From NCBI RefSeq assembly GCF_963576545.1, contig NC_083639.1:23344118-23408117 (forward strand): 64,000 nucleotides of DNA, given 5' to 3'. Position 1 is the first letter of the stretch, and each line of letters begins with the position of its first letter. Shown one piece after another: positions 24,393-37,173 of this stretch. A program made the position numbers and the translations under genes. Source of the stretch: Limanda limanda. Its lineage: Eukaryota > Chordata > Actinopteri > Pleuronectiformes > Pleuronectidae. The notes below the pieces were generated by a model, which was given only the letters and a program-made list of their open reading frames with translations, was not told the DNA's origin and made no database searches.

Positions 24393-24905
24393 ACTTCCTA
24401 TGTCTCAACTATTTTCCAACACAGTGAGGTCAGAATGTTCTGGCAGCAAATGTATGTGACTCATAGCATCTCCATTCGCCATTGCTGTCATCCACATTGA
24501 GTGTGATTTTGCAGATGCGGCGTCGAATTTGAGAAACTCTAGGAATGGCAAACTTTCCGTTATCTCTCAGTCTGTCACTTCTTTGTCTGTCACCCTCAAG
24601 CTCAAGCCAAGGTCATGCAAGGCTCATCCCAGGGGTTTGAAAGCAGACACCAGCAAAGAGAGGAACCTCCCAAATGGAAGCAGCATTAGAGATTCTGAAC
24701 TGCTTGTTGAACAGAAGACAGAGGTATGTTATGTCGCTTGTTTCTTCTCTTTGTGAGAGATTTGGGACAGTAAGCTATACTTCAGTTTTCACAAAGAGCT
24801 CAATGTAACAAATTCCTAACATTCGGATGTGGCTACTCTAACGAGAAAAACAAATTGGACCCACACGTATTTGTGGGTCAAGCAGAGGTGCTTGGTGACA
24901 TGTCA

Positions 24906-24978
24906 GTTTCTGTAGTGTAGTGGTTATCACGTTCGCTTCACACGCGAAAGGTCCCCAGCTCGAAACTGGGCAGAAACA
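24906..24978 (+). tRNA. tRNA-Val (CAC), unit 15
   Basis: Array consensus copy. Confidence 0.97.
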
Positions 24979-25475
24979 TCTTTGTGCGATGATGCTTTAG
25001 TCAAACTACTTGGGACCCAACTTCTGTGTCTCCGTTTGATATACTGGGTTTCAGAGACTGTTGTTCCAAGGATCCATGAAGACAATAACACTTGATGTTT
25101 TTCACAGTGAGAGTGTTTTTAAAGATGTGGTGGCAACATTGAGAAAAAATTGGGATGGCAAGGCTTATTCCAGGGGTTTTGAAAGGAGACACCAGCAAAG
25201 AGAATAACCTCCCAGATGACTATTAAGGCCCAGTTGGGTTCAGTATTCATCCCAAATGCAGTATACTCTGAGCATATATGAAATCTTTGCAAATTCAGTG
25301 TACACAAAGTCGCCAATGTAAGTCCTCAGTCCTTTTCAAAATCCAGTTTACTGGAGTAGAAAGCCAGTTCACCAAAAGATTTCTCATCATCCCCCCAACA
25401 GAAAGAGTACAATGTATTAAAAGTCAGAACAGCGCCACCTTTTTTTAGAAATGGCCGAGTTTTGCAGTGAAGCAG

Positions 25476-25547
25476 TCCTCGTTAGTATAGTGGCAAGTAT
25501 CTCCGCCTGTCACGCGGAAGACCGGGGTTCGATTCCCCGACGAGGAG
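25476..25547 (+). tRNA. tRNA-Asp (GTC), unit 15
   Basis: Array consensus copy. Confidence 0.97.
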
Positions 25548-26022
25548 TCCATCTTTGTTTTCTACTCAATCTTCACAACAGGGCAAATCAGAAGTAATGC
25601 TCCAGTATGCAGCTCTCAAGGTTAGGGTTTAATCCCATCCCCCGAAACAACTGCCTTCAACCATTAATGTAGTAACAGTGGTACCTGGATCACAACAACC
25701 ACACACAACCTGCCTGCTCTCTTTGAGAATGGGTCACATATTGCCACCATCAGATTGAGTCTAAACTGATGTTATTTGCTGGTTGCTTGCATGTAAGGCG
25801 TGTACCTCAAAAGTGAATAAGCCACGTGGTCACAGCGTACATTGAGCCTTTACCCTATTGGTGACTTCAGTCCAGTTTTGAATCTCTCTTCTGAAATCTC
25901 AAAGGACTCCTTGTACCAAATTCTTATGAATCCGATTTGGCTCTTCTCATAAAAATACTTATGAGACTCGGTGGTTATGGTGTATTTTCCAGTGTCAGGC
26001 CAAAGGGGATCATGCTACGTCT

Positions 26023-26095
26023 GTTTCTGTAGTGTAGTGGTTATCACGTTCGCTTAACACGCAAAAGGTCCCCAGCTCGAAACTGGGCAGAAACA
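26023..26095 (+). tRNA. tRNA-Val (AAC), unit 16, anticodon-stem mismatch
   Basis: Carries the same G41-to-A change as unit 7 (C29-A41 mismatch). Confidence 0.9.
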
Positions 26096-26608
26096 ACTTC
26101 CTATGTCTCAACTATTTTCCAACACAGTGAGGTCAGAATGTTCTGGCAGCAAATGTATGTGACTCATAGCATCTCCATTCGCCATTGCTGTCATCCACAT
26201 TGAGTGTGATTTTGCAGATGCGGCGTCGAATTTGAGAAACTCTAGGAATGGCAAACTTTCCGTTATCCTTCAGTCTGTCACTTCTTTGTCTGTCACCCTC
26301 AAGCTCAAGCCAAGGTCATGCAAGGCTCATCCCAGGGGTTTGAAAGCAGACACCAGCAAAGAGAGGAACCTCCCAAATGGAAGCAGCATTAGAGATTCTG
26401 AACTGCTTGTTGAACAGAAGACAGAGGTATGTTATGTCGCTTGTTTCTTCTCTTTGTGAGAGATTTGGGACAGTAAGCTATACTTCAGTTTTCACAAAGA
26501 GCTCAATGTAACAAATTCCTAACATTCGGATGTGGCTACTCTAACGAGAAAAACAAATTGGACCCACACGTATTTGTGGGTCAAGCAGAGGTGCTTGGTG
26601 ACATGTCA

Positions 26609-26681
26609 GTTTCTGTAGTGTAGTGGTTATCACGTTCGCTTCACACGCGAAAGGTCCCCAGCTCGAAACTGGGCAGAAACA
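26609..26681 (+). tRNA. tRNA-Val (CAC), unit 16
   Basis: Array consensus copy. Confidence 0.97.
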
Positions 26682-27178
26682 TCTTTGTGCGATGATGCTT
26701 TAGTCAAACTACTTGGGACCCAACTTCTGTGTCTCCGTTTGATATACTGGGTTTCAGAGACTGTTGTTCCAAGGATCCATGAAGACAATAACACTTGATG
26801 TTTTTCACAGTGAGAGTGTTTTTAAAGATGTGGTGGCAACATTGAGAAAAAATTGGGATGGCAAGGCTTATTCCAGGGGTTTTGAAAGGAGACACCAGCA
26901 AAGAGAAGAACCTCCCAGATGACTATTAAGGCCCAGTTGGGTTCAGTATTCATCCCAAATGCAGTATACTCTGAGCATATATGAAATCTTTGCAAATTCA
27001 GTGTACACAAAGTCGCCAATGTAAGTCCTCAGTCCTTTTCAAAATCCAGTTTACTGGAGTAGAAAGCAAGTTCACCAAAAGATTTCTCATCATCCCCCCA
27101 ACAGAAAGAGTACAATGTATTAAAAGTCAGAACAGCGCCACCTTTTTTTAGAAATGGCCGAGTTTTGCAGTGAAGCAG

Positions 27179-27250
27179 TCCTCGTTAGTATAGTGGCAAG
27201 TATCTCCGCCTGTCACGCGGAAGACCGGGGTTCGATTCCCCGACGAGGAG
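27179..27250 (+). tRNA. tRNA-Asp (GTC), unit 16
   Basis: Array consensus copy. Confidence 0.97.
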
Positions 27251-27725
27251 TCCATCTTTGTTTTCTACTCAATCTTCACAACAGGGCAAATCAGAAGTAA
27301 TGCTCCAGTATGCAGCTCTCAAGGTTAGGGTTTAATCCCATCCCCCGAAACAACTGCCTTCAACCATTAATGTAGTAACAGTGGTACCTGGATCACAACA
27401 ACCACACACAACCTGCCTGCTCTCTTTGAGAATGGGTCACATATTGCCACCATCAGATTGAGGCTAAACTGATGTTATTTGCTGGTTGCTTGCATGTAAG
27501 GCGTGTACCTCAAAAGTGAATAAGCCACGTGGTCACAGCGTACATTGAGCCTTTACCCTATTGGTGACTTCAGTCCAGTTTTGAATCTCTCTTCTGAAAT
27601 CTCAAAGGACTCCTTGTACCAAATTCTTATGAATCCGATTTGGCTCTTCTCATAAAAATACTTATGAGACTCGGTGGTTATGGTGTATTTTCCAGTGTCA
27701 GGCCAAAGGGGATCATGCTACGTCT

Positions 27726-27798
27726 GTTTCTGTAGTGTAGTGGTTATCACGTTCGCTTAACACGCGCAAGGTCCCCAGCTCGAAACTGGGCAGAAACA
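27726..27798 (+). tRNA. tRNA-Val (AAC), unit 17, stem mismatch and weak terminator
   Basis: A42 is changed to C, giving a T28-C42 mismatch, and the downstream T4 is reduced to T3. The same pair of lesions is in unit 21, so the two copies share a recent ancestor. Confidence 0.88.
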
Positions 27799-28310
27799 AC
27801 TTCCTATGTCTCAACTATTTCCAACACAGTGAGGTCAGAATGTTCTGGCAGAAAATGTATGTGACTCATAGCATCTCCATTCGCCATTGCTGTCATCCAC
27901 ATTGAGTGTGATTTTGCAGATGCGGCGTCGAATTTGAGAAACTCTAGGAATGGCAAACTTTCCATTATCTCTCAGTCTGTCACTGCTTTGTCTGTCACCC
28001 TCAAGCTCAAGCCAAGGTCATGCAAGGCTCATCCCAGGGGTTTGAAAGCAGACACCAGCAAAGAGAGGAACCTCCCAAATGGAAGCAGCATTAGAGATTC
28101 TGAACTGCTTGTTGAACAGAAGACAGAGGTATGTTATGTCGCTTGTTTCTTCTCTTTGTGAGAGATTTGGGACAGTAAGCTATACTTCAGTTTTCACAAA
28201 GAGCTCAATGTAACAAATTCCTAACATTCGGATGTGGCTACTCTAACGAGAAAAACAAATTGGACCCACACGTATTTGTGGGTCAAGCAGAGGTGCTTGG
28301 CGACATGTCA

Positions 28311-28383
28311 GTTTCTGTAGTGTAGTGGTTATCACGTTCGCTTCACACGCGAAAGGTCCCCAGCTCGAAACTGGGCAGAAACA
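28311..28383 (+). tRNA. tRNA-Val (CAC), unit 17
   Basis: Gene body consensus. Its upstream flank reads GGCGACATG, shared only with units 18 and 19. Confidence 0.97.
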
Positions 28384-28879
28384 TCTTTGTGCGATGATGC
28401 TTTAGTCAAACTACTTGGGACCCAACTTCTGTGTCTCCGTTTGATATACTGGGTTTCAGAGACTGTTGTTCCAAGGATCCATGAAGACAATAACACTTGA
28501 TGTTTTTCACAGTGAGAGTGTTTTTAAAGATGTGGTGGCAACATTGAGAAAAATTGGGAAGGCAAGGCTTATTCCAGGGGTTTTGAAAGGAGACACCAGC
28601 AAAGAGAAGAACCTCCCAGATGACTATTAAGGCCCAGTTGGGTTCAGTATTCATCCCAAATGCAGTATACTCTGAGCATATATGAAATCTTTGCAAATTC
28701 AGTGTACACAAAGTCACCAATGTAAGTCCTCAGTCCTTTTCAAAATCCAGTTTACTGGAGTAGAAAGCCAGTTCACCAAAAGATTTCTCATCATCCCCCC
28801 AACAGAAAGAGTACAATGTATTAAAAGTCAGAACAGCGCCACCTTTTTTTAGAAATGGCCGAGTTTTGCAGTGAAGAAG

Positions 28880-28951
28880 TCCTCGTTAGTATAGTGGCAA
28901 GTATCTCCGCCTGTCACGCGGAAGACCGGGGTTCGATTCCCCGACGAGGAG
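28880..28951 (+). tRNA. tRNA-Asp (GTC), unit 17
   Basis: Gene body consensus. The 5' flank has GAAGAAG in place of GAAGCAG. Confidence 0.97.
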
Positions 28952-29426
28952 TCCATCTTTGTTTTCTACTCAATCTTCACAACAGGGCAAATCAGAAGTA
29001 ATGCTCCAGTATGCAGCTCTCAAGGTTAGGCTTTAATCCCATCCCCCGAAACAACTGCCTTCAACCATTAATGTAGTAACAGTGGTACCTGGATCACAAC
29101 AACCACACACAACCTGCCTGCTCTCTTTGAGAATGGGTCACATATTGCCACCATCAGATTGAGGCTAAACTGATGTTATTTGCTGGTTGCTTGCATGTAA
29201 GGCGTGTACCTCAAAAGTGAATAAGCCACGTGGTCACAGCGTACATTGAGCCTTTACCCTATTGGTGACTTCAGTCCAGTTTTGAATCTCTCTTCTGAAA
29301 TCTCAAAGGACTCCTTGTACCAAATTCTTATGAATCCGATTTGGCTCTTCTCATAAAAATACTTATGAGACTCGGTGGTTATGGTGTATTTTCCAGTGTC
29401 AGGCCAAAGGGGATCATGCTACGTCT

Positions 29427-29499
29427 GTTTCTGTAGTGTAGTGGTTATCACGTTCGCTTAACACGCGAAAGGTCCCCAGCTCGAAACTGGGCAGAAACA
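29427..29499 (+). tRNA. tRNA-Val (AAC), unit 18
   Basis: Array consensus copy. Confidence 0.97.
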
Positions 29500-30012
29500 A
29501 CTTCCTATGTCTCAACTATTTTCCAACACAGTGAGGTCAGAATGTTCTGGCAGAAAATGTATGTGACTCATAGCATCTCCATTCGCCATTGCTGTCATCC
29601 ACATTGAGTGTGATTTTGCAGATGCGGCGTCGAATTTGAGAAACTCTAGGAATGGCAAACTTTCCATTATCTCTCAGTCTGTCACTGCTTTGTCTGTCAC
29701 CCTCAAGCTCAAGCCAAGGTCATGCAAGGCTCATCCCAGGGGTTTGAAAGCAGACACCAGCAAAGAGAGGAACCTCCCAAATGGAAGCAGCATTAGAGAT
29801 TCTGAACTGCTTGTTGAACAGAAGACAGAGGTATGTTATGTCGCTTGTTTCTTCTCTTTGTGAGAGATTTGGGACAGTAAGCTATACTTCAGTTTTCACA
29901 AAGAGCTCAATGTAACAAATTCCTAACATTCGGATGTGGCTACTCTAACGAGAAAAACAAATTGGACCCACACGTATTTGTGGGTCAAGCAGAGGTGCTT
30001 GGCGACATGTCA

Positions 30013-30085
30013 GTTTCTGTAGTGTAGTGGTTATCACGTTCGCTTCACACGCGAAAGGTCCCCAGCTCGAAACTGGGCAGAAACA
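30013..30085 (+). tRNA. tRNA-Val (CAC), unit 18
   Basis: Array consensus copy. Confidence 0.97.
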
Positions 30086-30581
30086 TCTTTGTGCGATGAT
30101 GCTTTAGTCAAACTACTTGGGACCCAACTTCTGTGTCTCCGTTTGATATACTGGGTTTCAGAGACTGTTGTTCCAAGGATCCATGAAGACAATAACACTT
30201 GATGTTTTTCACAGTGAGAGTGTTTTTAAAGATGTGGTGGCAACATTGAGAAAAATTGGGAAGGCAAGGCTTATTCCAGGGGTTTTGAAAGGAGACACCA
30301 GCAAAGAGAAGAACCTCCCAGATGACTATTAAGGCCCAGTTGGGTTCAGTATTCATCCCAAATGCAGTATACTCTGAGCATATATGAAATCTTTGCAAAT
30401 TCAGTGTACACAAAGTCACCAATGTAAGTCCTCAGTCCTTTTCAAAATCCAGTTTACTGGAGTAGAAAGCCAGTTCACCAAAAGATTTCTCATCATCCCC
30501 CCAACAGAAAGAGTACAATGTATTAAAAGTCAGAACAGCGCCACCTTTTTTTAGAAATGGCCGAGTTTTGCAGTGAAGCAG

Positions 30582-30653
30582 TCCTCGTTAGTATAGTGGC
30601 AAGTATCTCCGCCTGTCACGCGGAAGACCGGGGTTCGATTCCCCGACGAGGAG
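30582..30653 (+). tRNA. tRNA-Asp (GTC), unit 18
   Basis: Array consensus copy. Confidence 0.97.
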
Positions 30654-31128
30654 TCCATCTTTGTTTTCTACTCAATCTTCACAACAGGGCAAATCAGAAG
30701 TAATGCTCCAGTATGCAGCTCTCAAGGTTAGGCTTTAATCCCATCCCCCGAAACAACTGCCTTCAACCATTAATGTAGTAACAGTGGTACCTGGATCACA
30801 ACAACCACACACAACCTGCCTGCTCTCTTTGAGAATGGGTCACATATTGCCACCATCAGATTGAGGCTAAACTGATGTTATTTGCTGGTTGCTTGCATGT
30901 AAGGCGTGTACCTCAAAAGTGAATAAGCCACGTGGTCACAGCGTACATTGAGCCTTTACCCTATTGGTGACTTCAGTCCAGTTTTGAATCTCTCTTCTGA
31001 AATCTCAAAGGACTCCTTGTACCAAATTCTTATGAATCCGATTTGGCTCTTCTCATAAAAATACTTATGAGACTCGGTGGTTATGGTGTATTTTCCAGTG
31101 TCAGGCCAAAGGGGATCATGCTACGTCT

Positions 31129-31201
31129 GTTTCTGTAGTGTAGTGGTTATCACGTTCGCTTAACACGCGAAAGGTCCCCAGCTCGAAACTGGGCAGAAAC
31201 A
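31129..31201 (+). tRNA. tRNA-Val (AAC), unit 19
   Basis: Array consensus copy. Confidence 0.97.
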
Positions 31202-31714
31202 ACTTCCTATGTCTCAACTATTTTCCAACACAGTGAGGTCAGAATGTTCTGGCAGAAAATGTATGTGACTCATAGCATCTCCATTCGCCATTGCTGTCAT
31301 CCACATTGAGTGTGATTTTGCAGATGCGGCGTCGAATTTGAGAAACTCTAGGAATGGCAAACTTTCCATTATCTCTCAGTCTGTCACTGCTTTGTCTGTC
31401 ACCCTCAAGCTCAAGCCAAGGTCATGCAAGGCTCATCCCAGGGGTTTGAAAGCAGACACCAGCAAAGAGAGGAACCTCCCAAATGGAAGCAGCATTAGAG
31501 ATTCTGAACTGCTTGTTGAACAGAAGACAGAGGTATGTTATGTCGCTTGTTTCTTCTCTTTGTGAGAGATTTGGGACAGTAAGCTATACTTCAGTTTTCA
31601 CAAAGAGCTCAATGTAACAAATTCCTAACATTCGGATGTGGCTACTCTAACGAGAAAAACAAATTGGACCCACACGTATTTGTGGGTCAAGCAGAGGTGC
31701 TTGGCGACATGTCA

Positions 31715-31787
31715 GTTTCTGTAGTGTAGTGGTTATCACGTTCGCTTCACACGCGAAAGGTCCCCAGCTCGAAACTGGGCAGAAACA
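31715..31787 (+). tRNA. tRNA-Val (CAC), unit 19
   Basis: Array consensus copy. Confidence 0.97.
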
Positions 31788-32283
31788 TCTTTGTGCGATG
31801 ATGCTTTAGTCAAACTACTTGGGACCCAACTTCTGTGTCTCCGTTTGATATACTGGGTTTCAGAGACTGTTGTTCCAAGGATCCATGAAGACAATAACAC
31901 TTGATGTTTTTCACAGTGAGAGTGTTTTTAAAGATGTGGTGGCAACATTGAGAAAAATTGGGAAGGCAAGGCTTATTCCAGGGGTTTTGAAAGGAGACAC
32001 CAGCAAAGAGAAGAACCTCCCAGATGACTATTAAGGCCCAGTTGGGTTCAGTATTCATCCCAAATGCAGTATACTCTGAGCATATATGAAATCTTTGCAA
32101 ATTCAGTGTACACAAAGTCACCAATGTAAGTCCTCAGTCCTTTTCAAAATCCAGTTTACTGGAGTAGAAAGCCAGTTCACCAAAAGATTTCTCATCATCC
32201 CCCCAACAGAAAGAGTACAATGTATTAAAAGTCAGAACAGCGCCACCTTTTTTTAGAAATGGCCGAGTTTTGCAGTGAAGCAG

Positions 32284-32355
32284 TCCTCGTTAGTATAGTG
32301 GCAAGTATCTCCGCCTGTCACGCAGAAGACCGGGGTTCGATTCCCCGACGAGGAG
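32284..32355 (+). tRNA. tRNA-Asp (GTC), unit 19, anticodon-stem mismatch
   Basis: G41 is changed to A (a CpG transition), giving a C29-A41 mismatch. The rest is consensus. Confidence 0.9.
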
Positions 32356-32830
32356 TCCATCTTTGTTTTCTACTCAATCTTCACAACAGGGCAAATCAGA
32401 AGTAATGCTCCAGTATGCAGCTCTCAAGGTTAGGCTTTAATCCCATCCCCCGAAACAACTGCCTTCAACCATTAATGTAGTAACAGTGGTACCTGGATCA
32501 CAACAACCACACACAACCTGCCTGCTCTCTTTGAGAATGGGTCACATATTGCCACCATCAGATTGAGGCTAAACTGATGTTATTTGCTGGTTGCTTGCAT
32601 GTAAGGCGTGTACCTCAAAAGTGAATAAGCCACGTGGTCACAGCGTACATTGAGCCTTTACCCTATTGGTGACTTCAGTCCAGTTTTGAATCTCTCTTCT
32701 GAAATCTCAAAGGACTCCTTGTACCAAATTCTTATGAATCCGATTTGGCTCTTCTCATAAAAATACTTATGAGACTCGGTGGTTATGGTGTATTTTCCAG
32801 TGTCAGGCCAAAGGTGATCATGCTACGTCT

Positions 32831-32903
32831 GTTTCTGTAGTGTAGTGGTTATCACGTTCGCTTAACACACGAAAGGTCCCCAGCTCGAAACTGGGCAGAA
32901 ACA
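32831..32903 (+). tRNA. tRNA-Val (AAC), unit 20, anticodon-stem mismatch
   Basis: G39 is changed to A (a CpG transition), breaking the loop-closing pair C31-G39. Found only in this unit. Confidence 0.88.
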
Positions 32904-33416
32904 ACTTCCTATGTCTCAACTATTTTCCAACACAGTGAGGTCAGAATGTTCTGGCAGAAAATGTATGTGACTCATAGCATCTCCATTCGCCATTGCTGTC
33001 ATCCACATTGAGTGTGATTTTGCAGATGCGGCGTCGAATTTGAGAAACTCTAGGAATGGCAAACTTTCCATTATCTCTCAGTCTGTCACTGCTTTGTCTG
33101 TCACCCTCAAGCTCAAGCCAAGGTCATGCAAGGCTCATCCCAGGGGTTTGAAAGCAGACACCAGCAAAGAGAGGAACCTCCCAAATGGAAGCAGCATTAG
33201 AGATTCTGAACTGCTTGTTGAACAGAAGACAGAGGTATGTTATGTCGCTTGTTTCTTCTCTTTGTGAGAGATTTGGGACAGTAAGCTATACTTCAGTTTT
33301 CACAAAGAGCTCAATGTAACAAATTCCTAACATTCTGATGTGGCTACTCTAACGAGAAAAACAAATTGGACCCACACGTATTTGTGGGTCAAGCAGAGGT
33401 GCTTGGTGACATGTCA

Positions 33417-33489
33417 GTTTCTGTAGTGTAGTGGTTATCACGTTCGCTTCACACGCGAAAGGTCCCCAGCTCGAAACTGGGCAGAAACA
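33417..33489 (+). tRNA. tRNA-Val (CAC), unit 20
   Basis: Array consensus copy. Confidence 0.97.
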
Positions 33490-33985
33490 TCTTTGTGCGA
33501 TGATGCTTTAGTCAAACTACTTGGGACCCAACTTCTGTGTCTCCGTTTGATATACTGGGTTTCAGAGACTGTTGTTCCAAGGATCCATGAAGACAATAAC
33601 ACTTGATGTTTTTCACAGTGAGAGTGTTTTTAAAGATGTGGTGGCAACATTGAGAAAAATTGGGATGGCAAGGCTTATTCCAGGGGTTTTGAAAGGAGAC
33701 ACCAGCAAAGAGAAGAACCTCCCAGATGACTATTAAGGCCCAGTTGGGTTCAGTATTCATCCCAAATGCAGTATACTCTGAGCATATATGAAATCTTTGC
33801 AAATTCAGTGTACACAAAGTCGCCAATGTAAGTCCTCAGTCCTTTTCAAAATCCAGTTTACTGGAGTAGAAAGCCAGTTCACCAAAAGATTTCTCATCAT
33901 CCCCCCAACAGAAAGAGTACAATGTATTAAAAGTCAGAACAGCGCCACCTTTTTTTAGAAATGGCCGAGTTTTGCAGTGAAGCAG

Positions 33986-34057
33986 TCCTCGTTAGTATAG
34001 TGGCAACTATCTCCGCCTGTCACGCGGAAGACCGGGGTTCGATTCCCCGACGAGGAG
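33986..34057 (+). tRNA. tRNA-Asp (GTC), unit 20
   Basis: G22 is changed to C in the D-arm (GGCAACTAT), removing a T13-G22 wobble. The other arms are intact. Confidence 0.92.
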
Positions 34058-34532
34058 TCCATCTTTGTTTTCTACTCAATCTTCACAACAGGGCAAATCA
34101 GAAGTAATGCTCCAGTATGCAGCTCTCAAGGTTAGGCTTTAATCCCATCCCCCGAAACAACTGCCTTCAACCATTAATGTAGTAACAGTGGTACCTGGAT
34201 CACAACAACCACACACAACCTGCCTGCTCTCTTTGAGAATGGGTCACATATTGCCACCATCAGATTGAGGCTAAACTGATGTTATTTGCTGGTTGCTTGC
34301 ATGTAAGGCGTGTACCTCAAAAGTGAATAAGCCACGTGGTCACAGCGTACATTGAGCCTTTACCCTATTGGTGACTTCAGTCCAGTTTTGAATCTCTCTT
34401 CTGAAATCTCAAAGGACTCCTTGTACCAAATTCGTATGAATCCGATTTGGCTCTTCTCATAAAAATACTTATGAGACTCGGTGGTTATGGTGTATTTTCC
34501 AGTGTCAGGCCAAAGGGGATCATGCTACGTCT

Positions 34533-34605
34533 GTTTCTGTAGTGTAGTGGTTATCACGTTCGCTTAACACGCGCAAGGTCCCCAGCTCGAAACTGGGCAG
34601 AAACA
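34533..34605 (+). tRNA. tRNA-Val (AAC), unit 21, stem mismatch and weak terminator
   Basis: A42 is changed to C (T28-C42 mismatch) and the downstream T4 is reduced to T3, as in unit 17. Confidence 0.88.
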
Positions 34606-35117
34606 ACTTCCTATGTCTCAACTATTTCCAACACAGTGAGGTCAGAATGTTCTGGCAGAAAATGTATGTGACTCATAGCATCTCCATTCGCCATTGCTGT
34701 CATCCACATTGAGTGTGATTTTGCAGATGCGGCGTCGAATTTGAGAAACTCTAGGAATGGCAAACTTTCCATTATCTCTCAGTCTGTCACTGCTTTGTCT
34801 GTCACCCTCAAGCTCAAGCCAAGGTCATGCAAGGCTCATCCCAGGGGTTTGAAAGCAGACACCAGCAAAGAGAGGAACCTCCCAAATGGAAGCAGCATTA
34901 GAGATTCTGAACTGCTTGTTGAACAGAAGACAGAGGTATGTTATGTCGCTTGTTTCTTCTCTTTGTGAGAGATTTGGGACAGTAAGCTATACTTCAGTTT
35001 TCACAAAGAGCTCAATGTAACAAATTCCTAACATTCTGATGTGGCTACTCTAACGAGAAAAACAAATTGGACCCACACGTATTTGTGGGTCAAGCAGAGG
35101 TGCTTGGTGACATGTCA

Positions 35118-35190
35118 GTTTCTGTAGTGTAGTGGTTATCACGTTCGCTTCACACGCGAAAGGTCCCCAGCTCGAAACTGGGCAGAAACA
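35118..35190 (+). tRNA. tRNA-Val (CAC), unit 21
   Basis: Array consensus copy. Confidence 0.97.
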
Positions 35191-35687
35191 TCTTTGTGCG
35201 ATGATGCTTTAGTCAAACTACTTGGGACCCAACTTCTGTGTCTCCGTTTGATATACTGGGTTTCAGAGACTGTTGTTCCAAGGATCCATGAAGACAATAA
35301 CACTTGATGTTTTTCACAGTGAGAGTGTTTTTAAAGATGTGGTGGCAACATTGAGAAAAAATTGGGATGGCAAGGCTTATTCCAGGGGTTTTGAAAGGAG
35401 ACACCAGCAAAGAGAAGAACCTCCCAGATGACTATTAAGGCCCAGTTGGGTTCAGTATTCATCCCAAATGCAGTATACTCTGAGCATATATGAAATCTTT
35501 GCAAATTCAGTGTACACAAAGTCACCAATGTAAGTCCTCAGTCCTTTTCAAAATCCAGTTTACTGGAGTAGAAAGCCAGTTCACCAAAAGATTTCTCATC
35601 ATCCCCCCAACAGAAAGAGTACAATGTATTAAAAGTCAGAACAGCGCCACCTTTTTTTAGAAATGGCCGAGTTTTGCAGTGAAGCAG

Positions 35688-35759
35688 TCCTCGTTAGTAT
35701 AGTGGCAAGTATCTCCGCCTGTCACGCGGAAGACCGGGGTTCGATTCCCCGACGAGGAG
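35688..35759 (+). tRNA. tRNA-Asp (GTC), unit 21
   Basis: Array consensus copy. This is the last intact Asp gene before the decaying edge. Confidence 0.97.
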
Positions 35760-36234
35760 TCCATCTTTGTTTTCTACTCAATCTTCACAACAGGGCAAAT
35801 CAGAAGTAATGCTCCAGTATGCAGCTCTCAAGGTTAGGCTTTAATCCCATCCCCCGAAACAACTGCCTTCAACCATTAATGTAGTAACAGTGGTACCTGG
35901 ATCACAACAACCACACACAACCTGCCTGCTCTCTTTGAGAATGGGTCACATATTGCCACCATCAGATTGAGGCTAAACTGATGTTATTTGCTAGTTGCTT
36001 GCATGTAAGGCGTGTACCTCAAAAGTGAATAAGCCACGTGGTCACAGCGTACATTGAGCCTTTACCCTATTGGTGACTTCAGTCCAGTTTTGAATCTCTC
36101 TTCTGAAATCTCAAAGGACTCCTTGTACCAAATTCGTATGAATCCGATTTGGCTCTTCTCATAAAAATACTTATGAGACTCGGTGGTTATGGTGTATTTT
36201 CCAGTGTCAGGCCAAAGGGGATCATGCTACGTCT

Positions 36235-36307
36235 GTTTCTGTAGTGTAGTGGTTATCACGTTCGCTTAACACGCGAAAGGTCCCCAGCTCGAAACTGGGC
36301 AGAAACA
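36235..36307 (+). tRNA. tRNA-Val (AAC), unit 22
   Basis: Array consensus copy, although the unit is the divergent long form. Confidence 0.97.
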
Positions 36308-36820
36308 ACTTCCTATGTCTCAACTATTTTCCAACACAGTGAGGTCAGAATGTTCTGGCAGAAAATGTATGTGACTCATAGCATCTCCATTCGCCATTGC
36401 TGTCATCCACATTGAGTGTGATTTTGCAGATGCGGCGTCGAATTTGAGAAACTCTAGGAATGGCAAACTTTCCATTATCTCTCAGTCTGTCACTGCTTTG
36501 TCTGTCACCCTCAAGCTCAAGCCAAGGTCATGCAAGGCTCATCCCAGGGGTTTGAAAGCAGACACCAGCAGAGAGAGGAACCTCCCAAATGGAAGCAGCA
36601 TTAGAGATTCTGAACTGCTTGTTGAACAGAAGACAGAGGTATGTTATGTCGCTTGTTTCTTCTCTTTGTGAGAGATTTGGGACAGTAAGCTATACTTCAG
36701 TTTTCACATAGAGCTCAATGTAACAAATTCCTAACATTCGGATGTGGCTACTCTAACGAGAAAAACAAATTGGACCCACACGTATTTGTGGGTCAAGCAG
36801 AGGTGCTTGGTGACATGTCA

Positions 36821-36893
36821 GTTTCTGTAGTGTAGTGGTTATCACGTTCGCTTCACACGCGAAAGGTACCCAGCTCGAAACTGGGCAGAAACA
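36821..36893 (+). tRNA. tRNA-Val (CAC), unit 22
   Basis: C48 is changed to A (GGTACCCAG). All stems remain paired, so it may still be functional. Confidence 0.93.
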
Positions 36894-37039
36894 TCTTTGT
36901 GCGATGATGCTTTAGTCAAACTACTTGGGACCCAACTTCTGTGTCTCCGTTTGATATACTGGGTTTCAGAGACTGTTGTTCCAAGGATCCATGAAGACAA
37001 TAACACTTGATGTTTTTCACAGTGAGAGTGTTTTTAAAG

Positions 37040-37173
37040 ATGTGGTGGCAACATTGAGAAAAATTTTGGATGGCAAGGCTTTTTCCAGGGGTTTGAAAGG
37101 AGACACCAGCAAAGAGAAGAACCTCCAAGATGAAAGCAGCATTACAGATTCTGAACTGGTTGTGGAACAGAAG
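37040..37173 (+). repeat. Exon-like spacer module B, unit 22 (fullest copy)
   Basis: This is the diverged partner of the module after Val(AAC). It encodes GLKGDTSKEKNLQDESS where module A encodes GLKADTSKERNLPNGSS, in the same phase after an AG. It is open through 37251. In the shorter units it is cut just after the GATGA at the end of the conserved core. Confidence 0.5.
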
